Assembly: GCA_005877185.1 (NCBI GenBank)
Contig: VBPQ01000027.1
Span: 1-17,767 of the forward strand
Source: Nitrososphaerota archaeon
GTDB lineage: Archaea > Thermoproteota > Nitrososphaeria > Nitrososphaerales > Gagatemarchaeaceae
Length of the DNA stretch: 17,767 nt
Reading direction: 5' to 3'
Under the pieces are notes generated by a model. It was not told the DNA's origin. It did not search any database and saw nothing but the letters and a program-made list of their open reading frames with translations. Below are positions 1 through 5,905 of the stretch, piece by piece (position 1 is the first letter of the stretch; the number at the start of each line of letters is the position of its first letter). The position numbers and the translations under genes were made by a program.

Positions 1-411
1 TTTCGGCCGCTCAGGCCACATGCCTCCCGCGAGCACCGCCTTGACCTCGTCGTCAGTAACTGTGGAACCCTCGATTGCGTTGGTATTGTAGGCAAAAGCC
101 TCGGTGAACCTTTGCCAGCCCTCCTCGCTCAAGTGGATCATCCTGACCTTGGTATCGGAAGCCAGGCCGCGCAGCTCCGCAGTTTCGTAACTGTCTAGGC
201 TAACCGTGTACGGGTCGCGAATCTGCTTGAGCGCATCCGCCCGGTTCTCGAGACGTACGCGTGCGGTCTTCAACCGCTTCCGCAGTTCCCCGCTCGAAAG
301 GTCGTACCCAAGGAAGACCCTTACCTTTTCCGGCCTGCCCGCTCGTCTGTACGAATGAGCAAGATAGTACTTCTTCCTTCCCCGCACCGACCGGACTTCG
401 ACGTTCATCAT
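1..411 (-). CDS. Fic family protein, N-terminal part (cut by window edge)
   Basis: 137 codons are open on the minus strand and run off the left edge, so only the N-terminus is visible and the HPFx...GNGR catalytic motif is not in view. Residues 110-115 read TNAIEG, matching the (S/T)xxxE(G/N) inhibitory helix of Fic proteins. The surrounding stretch, about residues 100-135 (FTEAFAYNTNAIEGSTVT followed by DDEVKAVL), is typical of the segment before the Fic core. Fic enzymes usually transfer AMP or another nucleotide group to a protein hydroxyl; having the inhibitory helix N-terminal would make this a class II-like, self-inhibited enzyme. The first ~60 residues are basic and I do not recognise them. 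The start is the first of two adjacent ATGs (409-411); a CCTTAAGT box centred 25 nt upstream suggests a leaderless message. Family call is fairly sure; the target is unknown. Confidence 0.72.
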   Translation of the reverse strand, partial: MMNVEVRSVRGRKKYYLAHSYRRAGRPEKVRVFLGYDLSSGELRKRLKTARVRLENRADALKQIRDPYTVSLDSYETAELRGLASDTKVRMIHLSEEGWQRFTEAFAYNTNAIEGSTVTDDEVKAVLAGGMWPERPK

Positions 412-419
412 CTGTGTGA

Positions 420-492
420 GGTGACTACATACACTTAAGGTTGTCAGTCTGGTGACTACGTACTAATAAGTCGCTGACCGCTGGGTGACTAC
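420..492. repeat. Three direct copies of GGTGACTAC around the Fic promoter
   Basis: GGTGACTAC occurs exactly at 420-428, 451-459 and 484-492, with start-to-start spacings of 31 and 33 bp, close to three helical turns. The TATA-like box of the Fic gene (minus strand, 433-440) lies between the first and second copies, and the first copy lies just before the start codon. This arrangement is what an operator array for a DNA-binding regulator would look like. That it is regulatory is inference. Confidence 0.55.
433..440 (-). promoter_or_regulatory. TATA-like box of the Fic gene
   Basis: CCTTAAGT on the minus strand is centred about 25 nt upstream of the ATG at 411. This is the spacing expected for a leaderless archaeal transcript. 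Confidence 0.4.
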
Positions 493-833
493 GGGGATCC
501 ATGTCGGACAGGGCAGATGGTACCCTAGGCGGGAATCAGCCCGAAATTGTTTGGGTTTACCAGCAAATCATCTGTTTCTGGTGGGGAGTTGGGACACTCG
601 CTTGAGGCAGGCCCCTTCAAACGGGGTATTTTTTACCCCGGGATTCGGACATGAGAACTCCCCAACACTTCCCCCATCCGGATGGGGGTGTCCGTGGGAG
701 ATCACTCTCTTGAGGCCAGGGTTTTGGGCCTCCTTCAAGCAAAAGTTATGCTGGGAGCCCGGACCCTTAAGTCGCCTCCGCCAGAAAGGGTGAGAACAGC
801 TGAGGCTCGACATCCGTGCTCCCATCGGTCAGT
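493..833. other. Gene-free, hairpin-rich stretch; possible structured RNA
   Basis: No recognisable protein is encoded here, although short frames are open on both strands. It is dense in inverted repeats. TGGGGAGTT (582-590) pairs exactly with 656-664. CGGGGTA (622-628) pairs exactly with 634-640 around a T5 loop. CCCCCATCCGGATGGGGG (671-688) is a perfect 18-bp palindrome. GAGGCC (712-717) pairs with GGCCTC (727-732), with CTT/AAG flanking. A related hairpin, TTGAGG...CCTTCAA, lies at 602-620, so the motif CTTGAGGC(C)AGG occurs twice about 108 bp apart. I could not match it to SRP RNA, RNase P RNA, tRNA or rRNA. It could be a non-coding RNA or a palindromic repeat element; the strand is unknown. 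Confidence 0.4.
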
Positions 834-1826
834 TCATTTTTTGATAGGATTCAGGTACGCGCCAAGAGAATCTAAGATAGTGGCCGCGACACGGTCAGGT
901 TCGTCGACCCAGACAGCGTGCCCCGCATCTGGAATCAGTTCGAACTGGCTCGTGGGCACCCGGGCCGCGGCGGCCCTGCCCTTATCGACCGTCGCGAAGA
1001 CATCCTTCTCACCCCAGATGAACGTAGTCGGGACGCGGAGCTCGGCCCATCGCTGGTCAAGCAGGAGGGGAGGGACGAGACCTTCCTCGGTCACTATGCC
1101 ATCCAGGTACCATCGGAACGAGCGGTGGTTGCGGAGGAGATTGAACCTCGCGCAGTCAATTGATTCCTCAGGCACGCGTTCGGGGTGGGCGACGATCCCC
1201 GATAGCGATTGAACCGTGCGCCTACGGGCCGCGGGCTTTGCCATCGCATAGCGGATGAGCGCTCCAGGGAGGAGGCTCGACAGCTGGTGCATCAGCTTCT
1301 GGGCCTGATGGATGCCTAGCGGGACGGCCCGCTGGAGCCCGGCGGGCATGCCCGGGAGGATGAGCCGGCTCACGCGATCGGGGTGGCGCAGATAGAACGC
1401 GATCGCGCAGAACCCACCCATCGAACATCCCACGAGCGGGACGCTTCGCAGACCGCAGTCGTCCAGGACGTCGACGAGGAACGTCGCGCTGAGTTCCGAC
1501 TGGTCGACGCCGCGGTAGTCGAACGGCTCGGAAAGGCCGTGTCCAGGCCGGTCGGGAACGTACAGATGGAACCGACGCGCCAGAAGAGGCAGGATGGGCG
1601 ACCAATCGCCGGCTTCGCTTAGCCCGCCGTGGACCAAGACCAGCGGTGGGCCTTCGCCGACTTCGATAATCTCCGTTGACCCCTTAGACCACTTCAGCCT
1701 CCGGGTGCTAGCCCCAGGGACGAATCGGGACAGCAGGCGTTTCCGGGCCTCGCGCAACCCTCGATCCCCGGTTCTGTCAGTCCATGCGCTGTTGGCCGTT
1801 GCGTCTTTCTTAGCTTCGACGTTCAT
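834..1826 (-). CDS. Alpha/beta-fold hydrolase
   Basis: This 330-residue protein has a full alpha/beta-hydrolase core. HGG at 66-68 is the oxyanion-hole strand, PDRPGHGLS lies at 91-99, the nucleophile elbow GCSMGG has Ser135, the acid is probably Asp275 (WGEKD), and the catalytic base is His303 (DAGHAVW). The fold is shared by esterases, C-C bond hydrolases, haloperoxidases and lactonases, so the substrate cannot be named. The first ~45 residues are basic and poorly conserved-looking, with no signal peptide, so it should be cytoplasmic. The ATG at 1824-1826 has a palindrome 10 bp upstream and a TATA-like AGTTAAGAA (minus strand, 1862-1870) about 40 nt upstream. It is divergent from the double-HTH regulator at 1948, the natural candidate to control it. 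Confidence 0.85.
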   Translation of the reverse strand: MNVEAKKDATANSAWTDRTGDRGLREARKRLLSRFVPGASTRRLKWSKGSTEIIEVGEGPPLVLVHGGLSEAGDWSPILPLLARRFHLYVPDRPGHGLSEPFDYRGVDQSELSATFLVDVLDDCGLRSVPLVGCSMGGFCAIAFYLRHPDRVSRLILPGMPAGLQRAVPLGIHQAQKLMHQLSSLLPGALIRYAMAKPAARRRTVQSLSGIVAHPERVPEESIDCARFNLLRNHRSFRWYLDGIVTEEGLVPPLLLDQRWAELRVPTTFIWGEKDVFATVDKGRAAAARVPTSQFELIPDAGHAVWVDEPDRVAATILDSLGAYLNPIKK

Positions 1827-1835
1827 TGTGTGTTA

Positions 1836-1855
1836 ACCCTACTCAGGAGTAGGGT
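1836..1855. promoter_or_regulatory. Inverted repeat (probable operator) before the hydrolase
   Basis: ACCCTACTC (1836-1844) and GAGTAGGGT (1847-1855) are exact reverse complements separated by AG. The element lies between the hydrolase TATA-like box (1862-1870, minus strand) and its ATG, over the expected transcription start, a classic repressor position. The adjacent divergent regulator gene at 1948 may bind it; that is inference. A transcript-level hairpin in the leader is the alternative. Confidence 0.55.
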
Positions 1856-1902
1856 CCACCTTTCTTAACTACGCCTTGAGCCCGCTGAGTCAAAAGGGAC
1901 AA

Positions 1903-1911
1903 ATTTAATAG
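1903..1911 (+). promoter_or_regulatory. TATA-like box of the double-HTH regulator
   Basis: ATTTAATAG is preceded by an A-rich BRE-like stretch (GACAA) and lies about 41 nt before the ATG at 1948. This predicts a short leader of about 15 nt. Confidence 0.45.
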
Positions 1912-1947
1912 AAATCTTTCTCCTTTCATGCACTTGGTCTTCGCAAA

Positions 1948-2886
1948 ATGGACAGCTTGGACGTCAGAGTCTGTAGGGAACTTTTTCATAGCAGAACAGG
2001 TCCACTTGACTCTGATTTCCGGAGATCCTACCGGAGCATAGCAAGAAAGCTAAGAATTGACGAAGTGACGATCAGGAATAGGATCAAGAGGTTTCAGCAG
2101 AGTGGCTTCTTGAAGGGGTGGCGGCTCATCGTAAATCCCAACCTCCTCGGTGTGAAATTGACTCAGTTGTGGTTTGATGTTCGACCCCCGTCTGCCAAGG
2201 ATGATTTGGTAAGGAAACTCAGGTTGATACACGGCGCACTAGCGATATCGGACTATCATGGATCCTGGATGACGCTGATCATCATGTACGAAAGTGAGGG
2301 CTCTGCAAAGAAAGAGTTTGAGCTGATTGCGAGGATATCGAACGCGGAGAACTTGGTATGTGCCAGTATCCCCTTTCCGGGGTGCACGATTGATTTAACC
2401 CCCACGGACTGGAGAATCATCAAGGCTATTCAGGGAAATCCTCGCCAATCCTATTCTGTGGTCTCCAGGGAAGTTGGAATTTCCCAAAAGACGGTAAGGC
2501 GAAGACTCCAGAGAATGATTGAAGAAAGGGCCTTATTCGCTGTCCCAAGCTGGAATCCACAAGCACTAGATGGCGCGATAATGGCCGATCTCATCGTCTT
2601 CTATGCCAATCCTGAATCAAAAGCCGATCTCGACAACAGAATAGTTTCCCATTTTGATAAGTTTCTCATATGGACCAGGCTGAGTAGTATCGATCACGGC
2701 TTCTTCAATCTCATAATTGGGAATATCTCCAAGGCCAAGGAGATATTGACCTGGGTCAAGGAGCAACCCGGGGTCGGAAGTGCTTTCGTGGAATTGGTGC
2801 AAGACCGGATTGAAGTGTATGAATCCTTCAACGAACCGGTGGAGAAGAAGCTGGCCGAAGCGTCGATATCTATCAGGGCTTCTTGA
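1948..2886 (+). CDS. Lrp/AsnC-like regulator with two winged-helix units
   Basis: 312 residues built as two tandem halves. Residues 1-60 form an AsnC-type winged helix (recognition region RIDEVTIRNRIKRFQQSGFL), followed by an alpha/beta segment (about 65-145) resembling a diverged ligand-binding domain. Residues 150-200 form a second AsnC-type winged helix (DWRIIKAIQGNP..., then VGISQKTVRRRLQRM), followed by another alpha/beta segment to about 300. A usual Lrp protein is 140-170 residues with one HTH, so this is a duplicated, single-chain form that could bind DNA as a pseudo-dimer. It is divergent from the alpha/beta hydrolase, and a palindrome lies at the hydrolase promoter. It probably acts as a local transcription regulator; ligand unknown. 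No membrane segments are present. Start: the ATG at 1948, just downstream of a TATA-like box. Confidence 0.75.
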   Translation: MDSLDVRVCRELFHSRTGPLDSDFRRSYRSIARKLRIDEVTIRNRIKRFQQSGFLKGWRLIVNPNLLGVKLTQLWFDVRPPSAKDDLVRKLRLIHGALAISDYHGSWMTLIIMYESEGSAKKEFELIARISNAENLVCASIPFPGCTIDLTPTDWRIIKAIQGNPRQSYSVVSREVGISQKTVRRRLQRMIEERALFAVPSWNPQALDGAIMADLIVFYANPESKADLDNRIVSHFDKFLIWTRLSSIDHGFFNLIIGNISKAKEILTWVKEQPGVGSAFVELVQDRIEVYESFNEPVEKKLAEASISIRAS

Positions 2887-3065
2887 CATCTCTAAAGAAA
2901 TCAAGACTATAAGTCCAACTGAAATCGCCAAATATCTCGCGTTCTCGACTTAATGCATCGGATAGTATACGCCTGTATGACCCCCTACTACATCGCGACC
3001 TCCGTGGCTTGAGGAATATTGTCACTAGTTTTTCAGACCCGGGCGCGCTCGGAGGGTGGAAGGCT

Positions 3066-3093
3066 AAGAGGTGAATCACATGTCACGCCTCTT
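3066..3093. promoter_or_regulatory. Inverted repeat upstream of the DUF973 promoter
   Basis: AAGAGGTG (3066-3073) pairs with CGCCTCTT (3086-3093) with one G-T mismatch, around a 12-nt centre. It ends 13 bp before the TATA-like box at 3106-3113. A regulator site is possible but unproven. The rest of the 2887-3105 gap shows no gene. Confidence 0.3.
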
Positions 3094-3105
3094 CTAAGGT
3101 CAAAG

Positions 3106-3113
3106 ACTAAATA
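3106..3113 (+). promoter_or_regulatory. TATA-like box of the DUF973 gene
   Basis: ACTAAATA is centred about 26 nt before the TTG at 3136, the spacing of a leaderless archaeal transcript. It therefore supports a TTG start there rather than the downstream GTG at 3193. Confidence 0.5.
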
Positions 3114-3135
3114 GGCGCTGGCACTTTCTCCGACG

Positions 3136-3981
3136 TTGTCCGTCTGCGCCGACCGCAGCGCAAAACAGACTTCCGACTCGGGGTTCCATCAAGTGCGCAT
3201 CAACCTTCAGACTCGCCCGGCTCAGGCCCCCGTCGTCCCGGAGTCCGACCAGAGGCTGAAGGGGCTTGCCAACCTCAAATGGTCATTCCTGTTTTTCATG
3301 GTAGGCGGAGCGCTCACATTCGTTCCCTTCGTCGGCCTGATAGGCAGCCTCTTCTACATTGTCGCCTTGGTCTTCCTCATTGTCGGATGGCGTGATCTTG
3401 GCAGGTCGACGCTTGCCGAGGCCGCGCGATACAAGTCCACCGGCAGTTGGATCATATATTCGATAGTGATTGCCGTGGTCGTCGCGGTGATTGGAAGCCT
3501 CATAGTCTCCATCCCGTTCGTAAGTGCCGAACTAGCGTCAGGAAACGCGCCTCCGAGTCCCCAATCCATCTTTCAGAGCGTAGCTTTCAGAAACCTCGAA
3601 AGTGAATTCATCGTGGTCGCCGGCGCCGCGTACATAGCGCCCCTCTTGGCATGGTACAGGGTCATCACCTCGCTGATGAGACTCGCTGAGGAGGTCTCCC
3701 AGCCCCGCCTCAAGACTGCCGGCTGGCTCTTGCTGACTTTGGCGGTGTTCGGGCTCGCTTCGTTTGCCGTCTTTTCAGCGATGCTCTACACAGGAGTCAT
3801 TTCATTCCCCACGCCGACGACTACCGGCGGACTAGGGGCTCTCTCTGGCCCCTACTACTACCTATCCTTCTTTGGATACGGAGGAGTTGTCATTCTCGCT
3901 ATCACCTTAGTTGCCGACGCCCTCCTCATTCTGGCCTCCTACATGGGTTACAAGGGATTGAAAGGCGCGCTTCTAGGTTAG
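3136..3981 (+). CDS. Multi-pass membrane protein, DUF973-like
   Basis: 281 residues with a hydrophilic N-terminus (about 45 residues) and six likely membrane helices, roughly 48-66, 68-84, 104-128, 157-177, 195-218 and 247-270. Features such as FVPFVGLIGSLFYIVALVFL followed by GWRDLG, and the C-terminal YMGYKGLKGALLG, resemble the archaeal DUF973 family, whose function is unknown to me. No catalytic or transport motif is visible. The start is the TTG at 3136 because a TATA-like box sits 26 nt upstream; there is no in-frame ATG nearby, and a GTG at 3193 is the alternative and would remove 19 residues. It stands alone, with no operon partner. Membrane location is sure; family assignment is by memory of the pattern. 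Confidence 0.7.
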   Translation: MSVCADRSAKQTSDSGFHQVRINLQTRPAQAPVVPESDQRLKGLANLKWSFLFFMVGGALTFVPFVGLIGSLFYIVALVFLIVGWRDLGRSTLAEAARYKSTGSWIIYSIVIAVVVAVIGSLIVSIPFVSAELASGNAPPSPQSIFQSVAFRNLESEFIVVAGAAYIAPLLAWYRVITSLMRLAEEVSQPRLKTAGWLLLTLAVFGLASFAVFSAMLYTGVISFPTPTTTGGLGALSGPYYYLSFFGYGGVVILAITLVADALLILASYMGYKGLKGALLG

Positions 3982-4123
3982 TTTCGGATCCCCAGCAGGG
4001 AGGGCCAACGGTTGGCGAGACCTCTTCAGTCCCCCATCACCAAAGTCTGACGAGCGGACGATTTTTCAAGAAGCGCAACGAGGCCCATGTTGTCACAGCT
4101 TTTGGTTTTCCTTGGGTCGGCTC

Positions 4124-4813
4124 TTATCTGCTGTTGGTTGTGTTGACCAAGCCCTTACCCTTGACTAGCACGTGGCCTCTGCCTCTACCCAGAACCCTTC
4201 GAATCGTCTCTCTCGCGTATCTGGGGTACCTTCTTACCAACTCGTGAAGCGGCTTGTGCTGATTGAAGAATTCTTCTCTAATGCTCTCGTAGTCTTCTGG
4301 GGTGACCTTGGCCCTGTATCTTCCAATCGCATCTCTAAGCTTGACTTTCCGACCTTCTTTCATCAGCCTATCCCCCTCGGCAAAAGTGAACGGAACGTCG
4401 ATCTTGACCTTGCGGGGGCGCCTTTCTCGTCTCACGGCGGCGACCTCGTGCTCGAACAGGACGACAAGGTCGTTTCCTCGAATTTTCCCTTCGTAGTAGT
4501 CTATGACAGCTTGAGCTTCATTCGCTTTCTTGAAGAGGTGGGGCAGCATCGCTTTCAGGGCCGTCAGGACTCCCTCGTAGGTGCTGATTGCAACCATGTG
4601 TGCCGTACCTTTCGAGGTGCGCAGAATGTTGCTTGTCCGAATCCCTCTGTTCACGAAGAACGTCCGGATCATCGAAATCTGCTCGGGCGACGCGTCTGTG
4701 AAGATCACCGAAAGGCTGAGCTTGAAGGGTTGGTTGGACAAGTCTGAGATAGAGATGTTGCCGTCACCATCGAAGTAGCCTGCCACTTGTTTCCAAGACT
4801 TGTATACATTCAC
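4124..4813 (-). CDS. Free-standing LAGLIDADG-type endonuclease-like protein
   Basis: 229 residues with one LAGLIDADG-type motif at 11-19 (GYFDGDGNI; the first Asp in DGDG is the metal-binding acid). An alpha/beta homing-endonuclease-like domain extends to about 110, then a basic linker (124-140), and a C-terminal region (about 145-210) that looks like a DNA-binding helical segment (VTPEDYESIREEF, then RETIRRVLGRGRG). Single-motif members act as homodimers, cutting long asymmetric sites. It is not embedded in an intron or intein that I can see, so it may be a free mobile endonuclease or a domesticated DNA-binding protein. The start is GTG at 4811-4813: a TATA-like ATTTAAGG lies 25 nt upstream, and the nearby ATG at 4815-4817 is followed at once by TGA. 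It is divergent from the RAM gene. Confidence 0.75.
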   Translation of the reverse strand: MNVYKSWKQVAGYFDGDGNISISDLSNQPFKLSLSVIFTDASPEQISMIRTFFVNRGIRTSNILRTSKGTAHMVAISTYEGVLTALKAMLPHLFKKANEAQAVIDYYEGKIRGNDLVVLFEHEVAAVRRERRPRKVKIDVPFTFAEGDRLMKEGRKVKLRDAIGRYRAKVTPEDYESIREEFFNQHKPLHELVRRYPRYARETIRRVLGRGRGHVLVKGKGLVNTTNSR

Positions 4814-4834
4814 ATATCTGTAGACTCGCGCGCG

Positions 4835-4842
4835 ATTTAAGG
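4835..4842 (-). promoter_or_regulatory. TATA-like box of the LAGLIDADG gene
   Basis: Read on the minus strand as CCTTAAAT, it is centred 25 nt before the GTG at 4813. This fits leaderless transcription and supports the GTG start. Confidence 0.45.
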
Positions 4843-4850
4843 AGCAAGGA

Positions 4851-4888
4851 TTAATACCGCAACCATTCAGAGGAAAGCCGAGAGGTGG
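4851..4888 (+). promoter_or_regulatory. TATA-like box and Shine-Dalgarno of the RAM gene
   Basis: TTAATACC (4851-4858) is a TATA-like box. GAGGTGG (4882-4888) is a good Shine-Dalgarno match 11 nt before the ATG at 4900. Together they fix the start at 4900, although that ATG is out of frame with the conserved body of the gene. Confidence 0.5.
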
Positions 4889-4899
4889 TGGATCGGGCT

Positions 4900-5134
4900 A
4901 TGCCTATGGCCTTTCGTACTCATTAACGCAGATTTAGGCGCGGAAGAGCAGCTCATGAAGGAGCTGAGATCAATAGAGAACGTAAAGGAAGTTTTCATTG
5001 TATATGGGGTTTATGACATCATTGCCCGAATCGAGGGCCAGACGATGGAGAAGGTCAAGGAGACTATCACCTGGAAGATTCGACGCCTCGATAGGGTTCG
5101 CAGTACTCTAACGATGATCGTCGTAGAAGGCTAG
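4900..5134 (+). pseudogene. Small Lrp/AsnC ligand-binding (RAM) domain protein, frameshifted near the start
   Basis: The frame 4913-5134 encodes a complete stand-alone RAM domain: residues FVLINADLGAEEQL, a central VFIVYGVYDIIARIEG, and the ending LDRVRSTLTMIVVEG, about 77 residues with the start. Such single-domain proteins bind small ligands such as amino acids and oligomerise without a DNA-binding domain. The body frame has no ATG, GTG or TTG. A proper ATG-CCT-ATG-GCC start with a Shine-Dalgarno and TATA box lies at 4900 in the other frame, which stops within nine codons. Removing one T from the TTT at 4912-4914 joins the two into MPMAFVLIN..., the expected N-terminus. It is therefore a one-base insertion: a recent pseudogene, a sequencing error, or less likely programmed frameshifting. 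It is divergent from the LAGLIDADG gene. Confidence 0.82.
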
Positions 5135-5167
5135 CGTCTCTTCGGGTTCCATTCAATTCTAGCAGCA

Positions 5168-5197
5168 ACACCTAGCGCAAGTGTCTCCACACCTAGC
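5168..5197 (+). repeat. Two direct copies of ACACCTAGC
   Basis: Exact copies lie at 5168-5176 and 5189-5197, 21 bp apart (two helical turns), in the gap before the secreted-protein gene. They could be a tandem regulator site; low certainty. Confidence 0.25.
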
Positions 5198-5273
5198 ATT
5201 AATCCTAGACAATCTTACAACCCTTCGCCAAGTGCCACATTTTAGAGCATGGAGCAGGCGTTCCAACCATTAG

Positions 5274-5282
5274 AACTATATG
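5274..5282 (+). promoter_or_regulatory. TATA-like box of the secreted-protein gene
   Basis: AACTATATG is centred about 35 nt before the ATG at 5313, giving a leader of roughly 10 nt. Confidence 0.4.
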
Positions 5283-5312
5283 CTCTCAGTCATCACAAGA
5301 TAACGATGCAGC

Positions 5313-5783
5313 ATGAACACCAAGAACCTTTTGCTATTTGCCTCCATCCTGCTAACCATGGTCTTCGCTTCACTGACAGCCTACGAATACAATCAAATCG
5401 GCAATCTCAATGCACAACTCCAGTCACGAACTCCGACGACGCAATGCATTCGGACCGGAGAAGGATACGCATTCTACGTCCGAGTTGTCGCTGATGGAAC
5501 AAATACACCGATATCAGGCGCGAAAGCCAATGCGATCTCCTACACTACGTGTGCCTCAGGCACTACAGAGTGGGGGAGCTCGATGACCACGATGACTCCA
5601 GAGAATGGTACTGTAGCGCTTCCCGTCTCAACTATCGATGGTTACAATATCATCATAGCCTATCAAGGGGCTAGTTATTCCGTTGGGGATGTCTTCATCG
5701 CCCCGGTACAGATCACGACCGCTACATTGAGCATCCCGTCAGGGAATGTAACCGTCGCGCACTCTGCTCCTGCCCCTACGTAA
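5313..5783 (+). CDS. Membrane-anchored extracellular protein of unknown function
   Basis: 156 residues. Residues 5-23 (NLLLFASILLTMVFASLTA) form a single N-terminal hydrophobic helix that should act as a signal anchor. A short polar heptad-like stretch (YEYNQIGNLNAQLQS) follows, then an outside domain of about 110 residues rich in Thr, Ser and Ala. Residues around 50-130 (YAFYVRVVADGTNTPISGAKA, then NGTVALPV and YNIIIAYQGASYSVGD) look like a beta-sandwich of the kind found in archaeal surface proteins with carboxypeptidase-regulatory-like folds. Two Cys (45 and about 80) might form a disulphide. N-glycosylation sequons are present (for example NGT, NVT). No enzyme motif is seen. It is downstream of the RAM gene and upstream of the aminotransferase, apparently with its own promoter. 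Confidence 0.6.
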   Translation: MNTKNLLLFASILLTMVFASLTAYEYNQIGNLNAQLQSRTPTTQCIRTGEGYAFYVRVVADGTNTPISGAKANAISYTTCASGTTEWGSSMTTMTPENGTVALPVSTIDGYNIIIAYQGASYSVGDVFIAPVQITTATLSIPSGNVTVAHSAPAPT

Positions 5784-5855
5784 CCGTAATCAAGTAACCT
5801 GTTGGTTCCATCAAGGAAGTGGGCGTCCGACGTCTTCGGCTCTCGAATCGCCGAG

Positions 5856-5864
5856 CTTTAATAG
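5856..5864 (+). promoter_or_regulatory. TATA-like box of the aminotransferase
   Basis: CTTTAATAG lies about 46 nt before the ATG at 5906. Because it is downstream of the in-frame GTG at 5819, it argues that the upstream 29 codons are not translated. Confidence 0.45.
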
Positions 5865-5905
5865 ATTGGTCGAGAGGCGTCGGGACAGGTTTCGCAGCCT
5901 TGCTG

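Noticed and set aside
560..790. Known structured RNA (SRP RNA, RNase P RNA) in the first gene-free stretch
   Set aside because: I did not find their conserved core sequences; only generic hairpins are visible.
485..825. Open frames on both strands in the hairpin-rich region (102 and 85 residues)
   Set aside because: Their protein sequences look like random translations of GC-rich palindromic DNA (rich in Pro, Gly, Trp and Arg, no motif), and the frames lack a promoter or Shine-Dalgarno.
5819..5905. 29-codon N-terminal extension of the aminotransferase
   Set aside because: The family starts at MVPGP; the extension contains the probable TATA box and is not conserved-looking.
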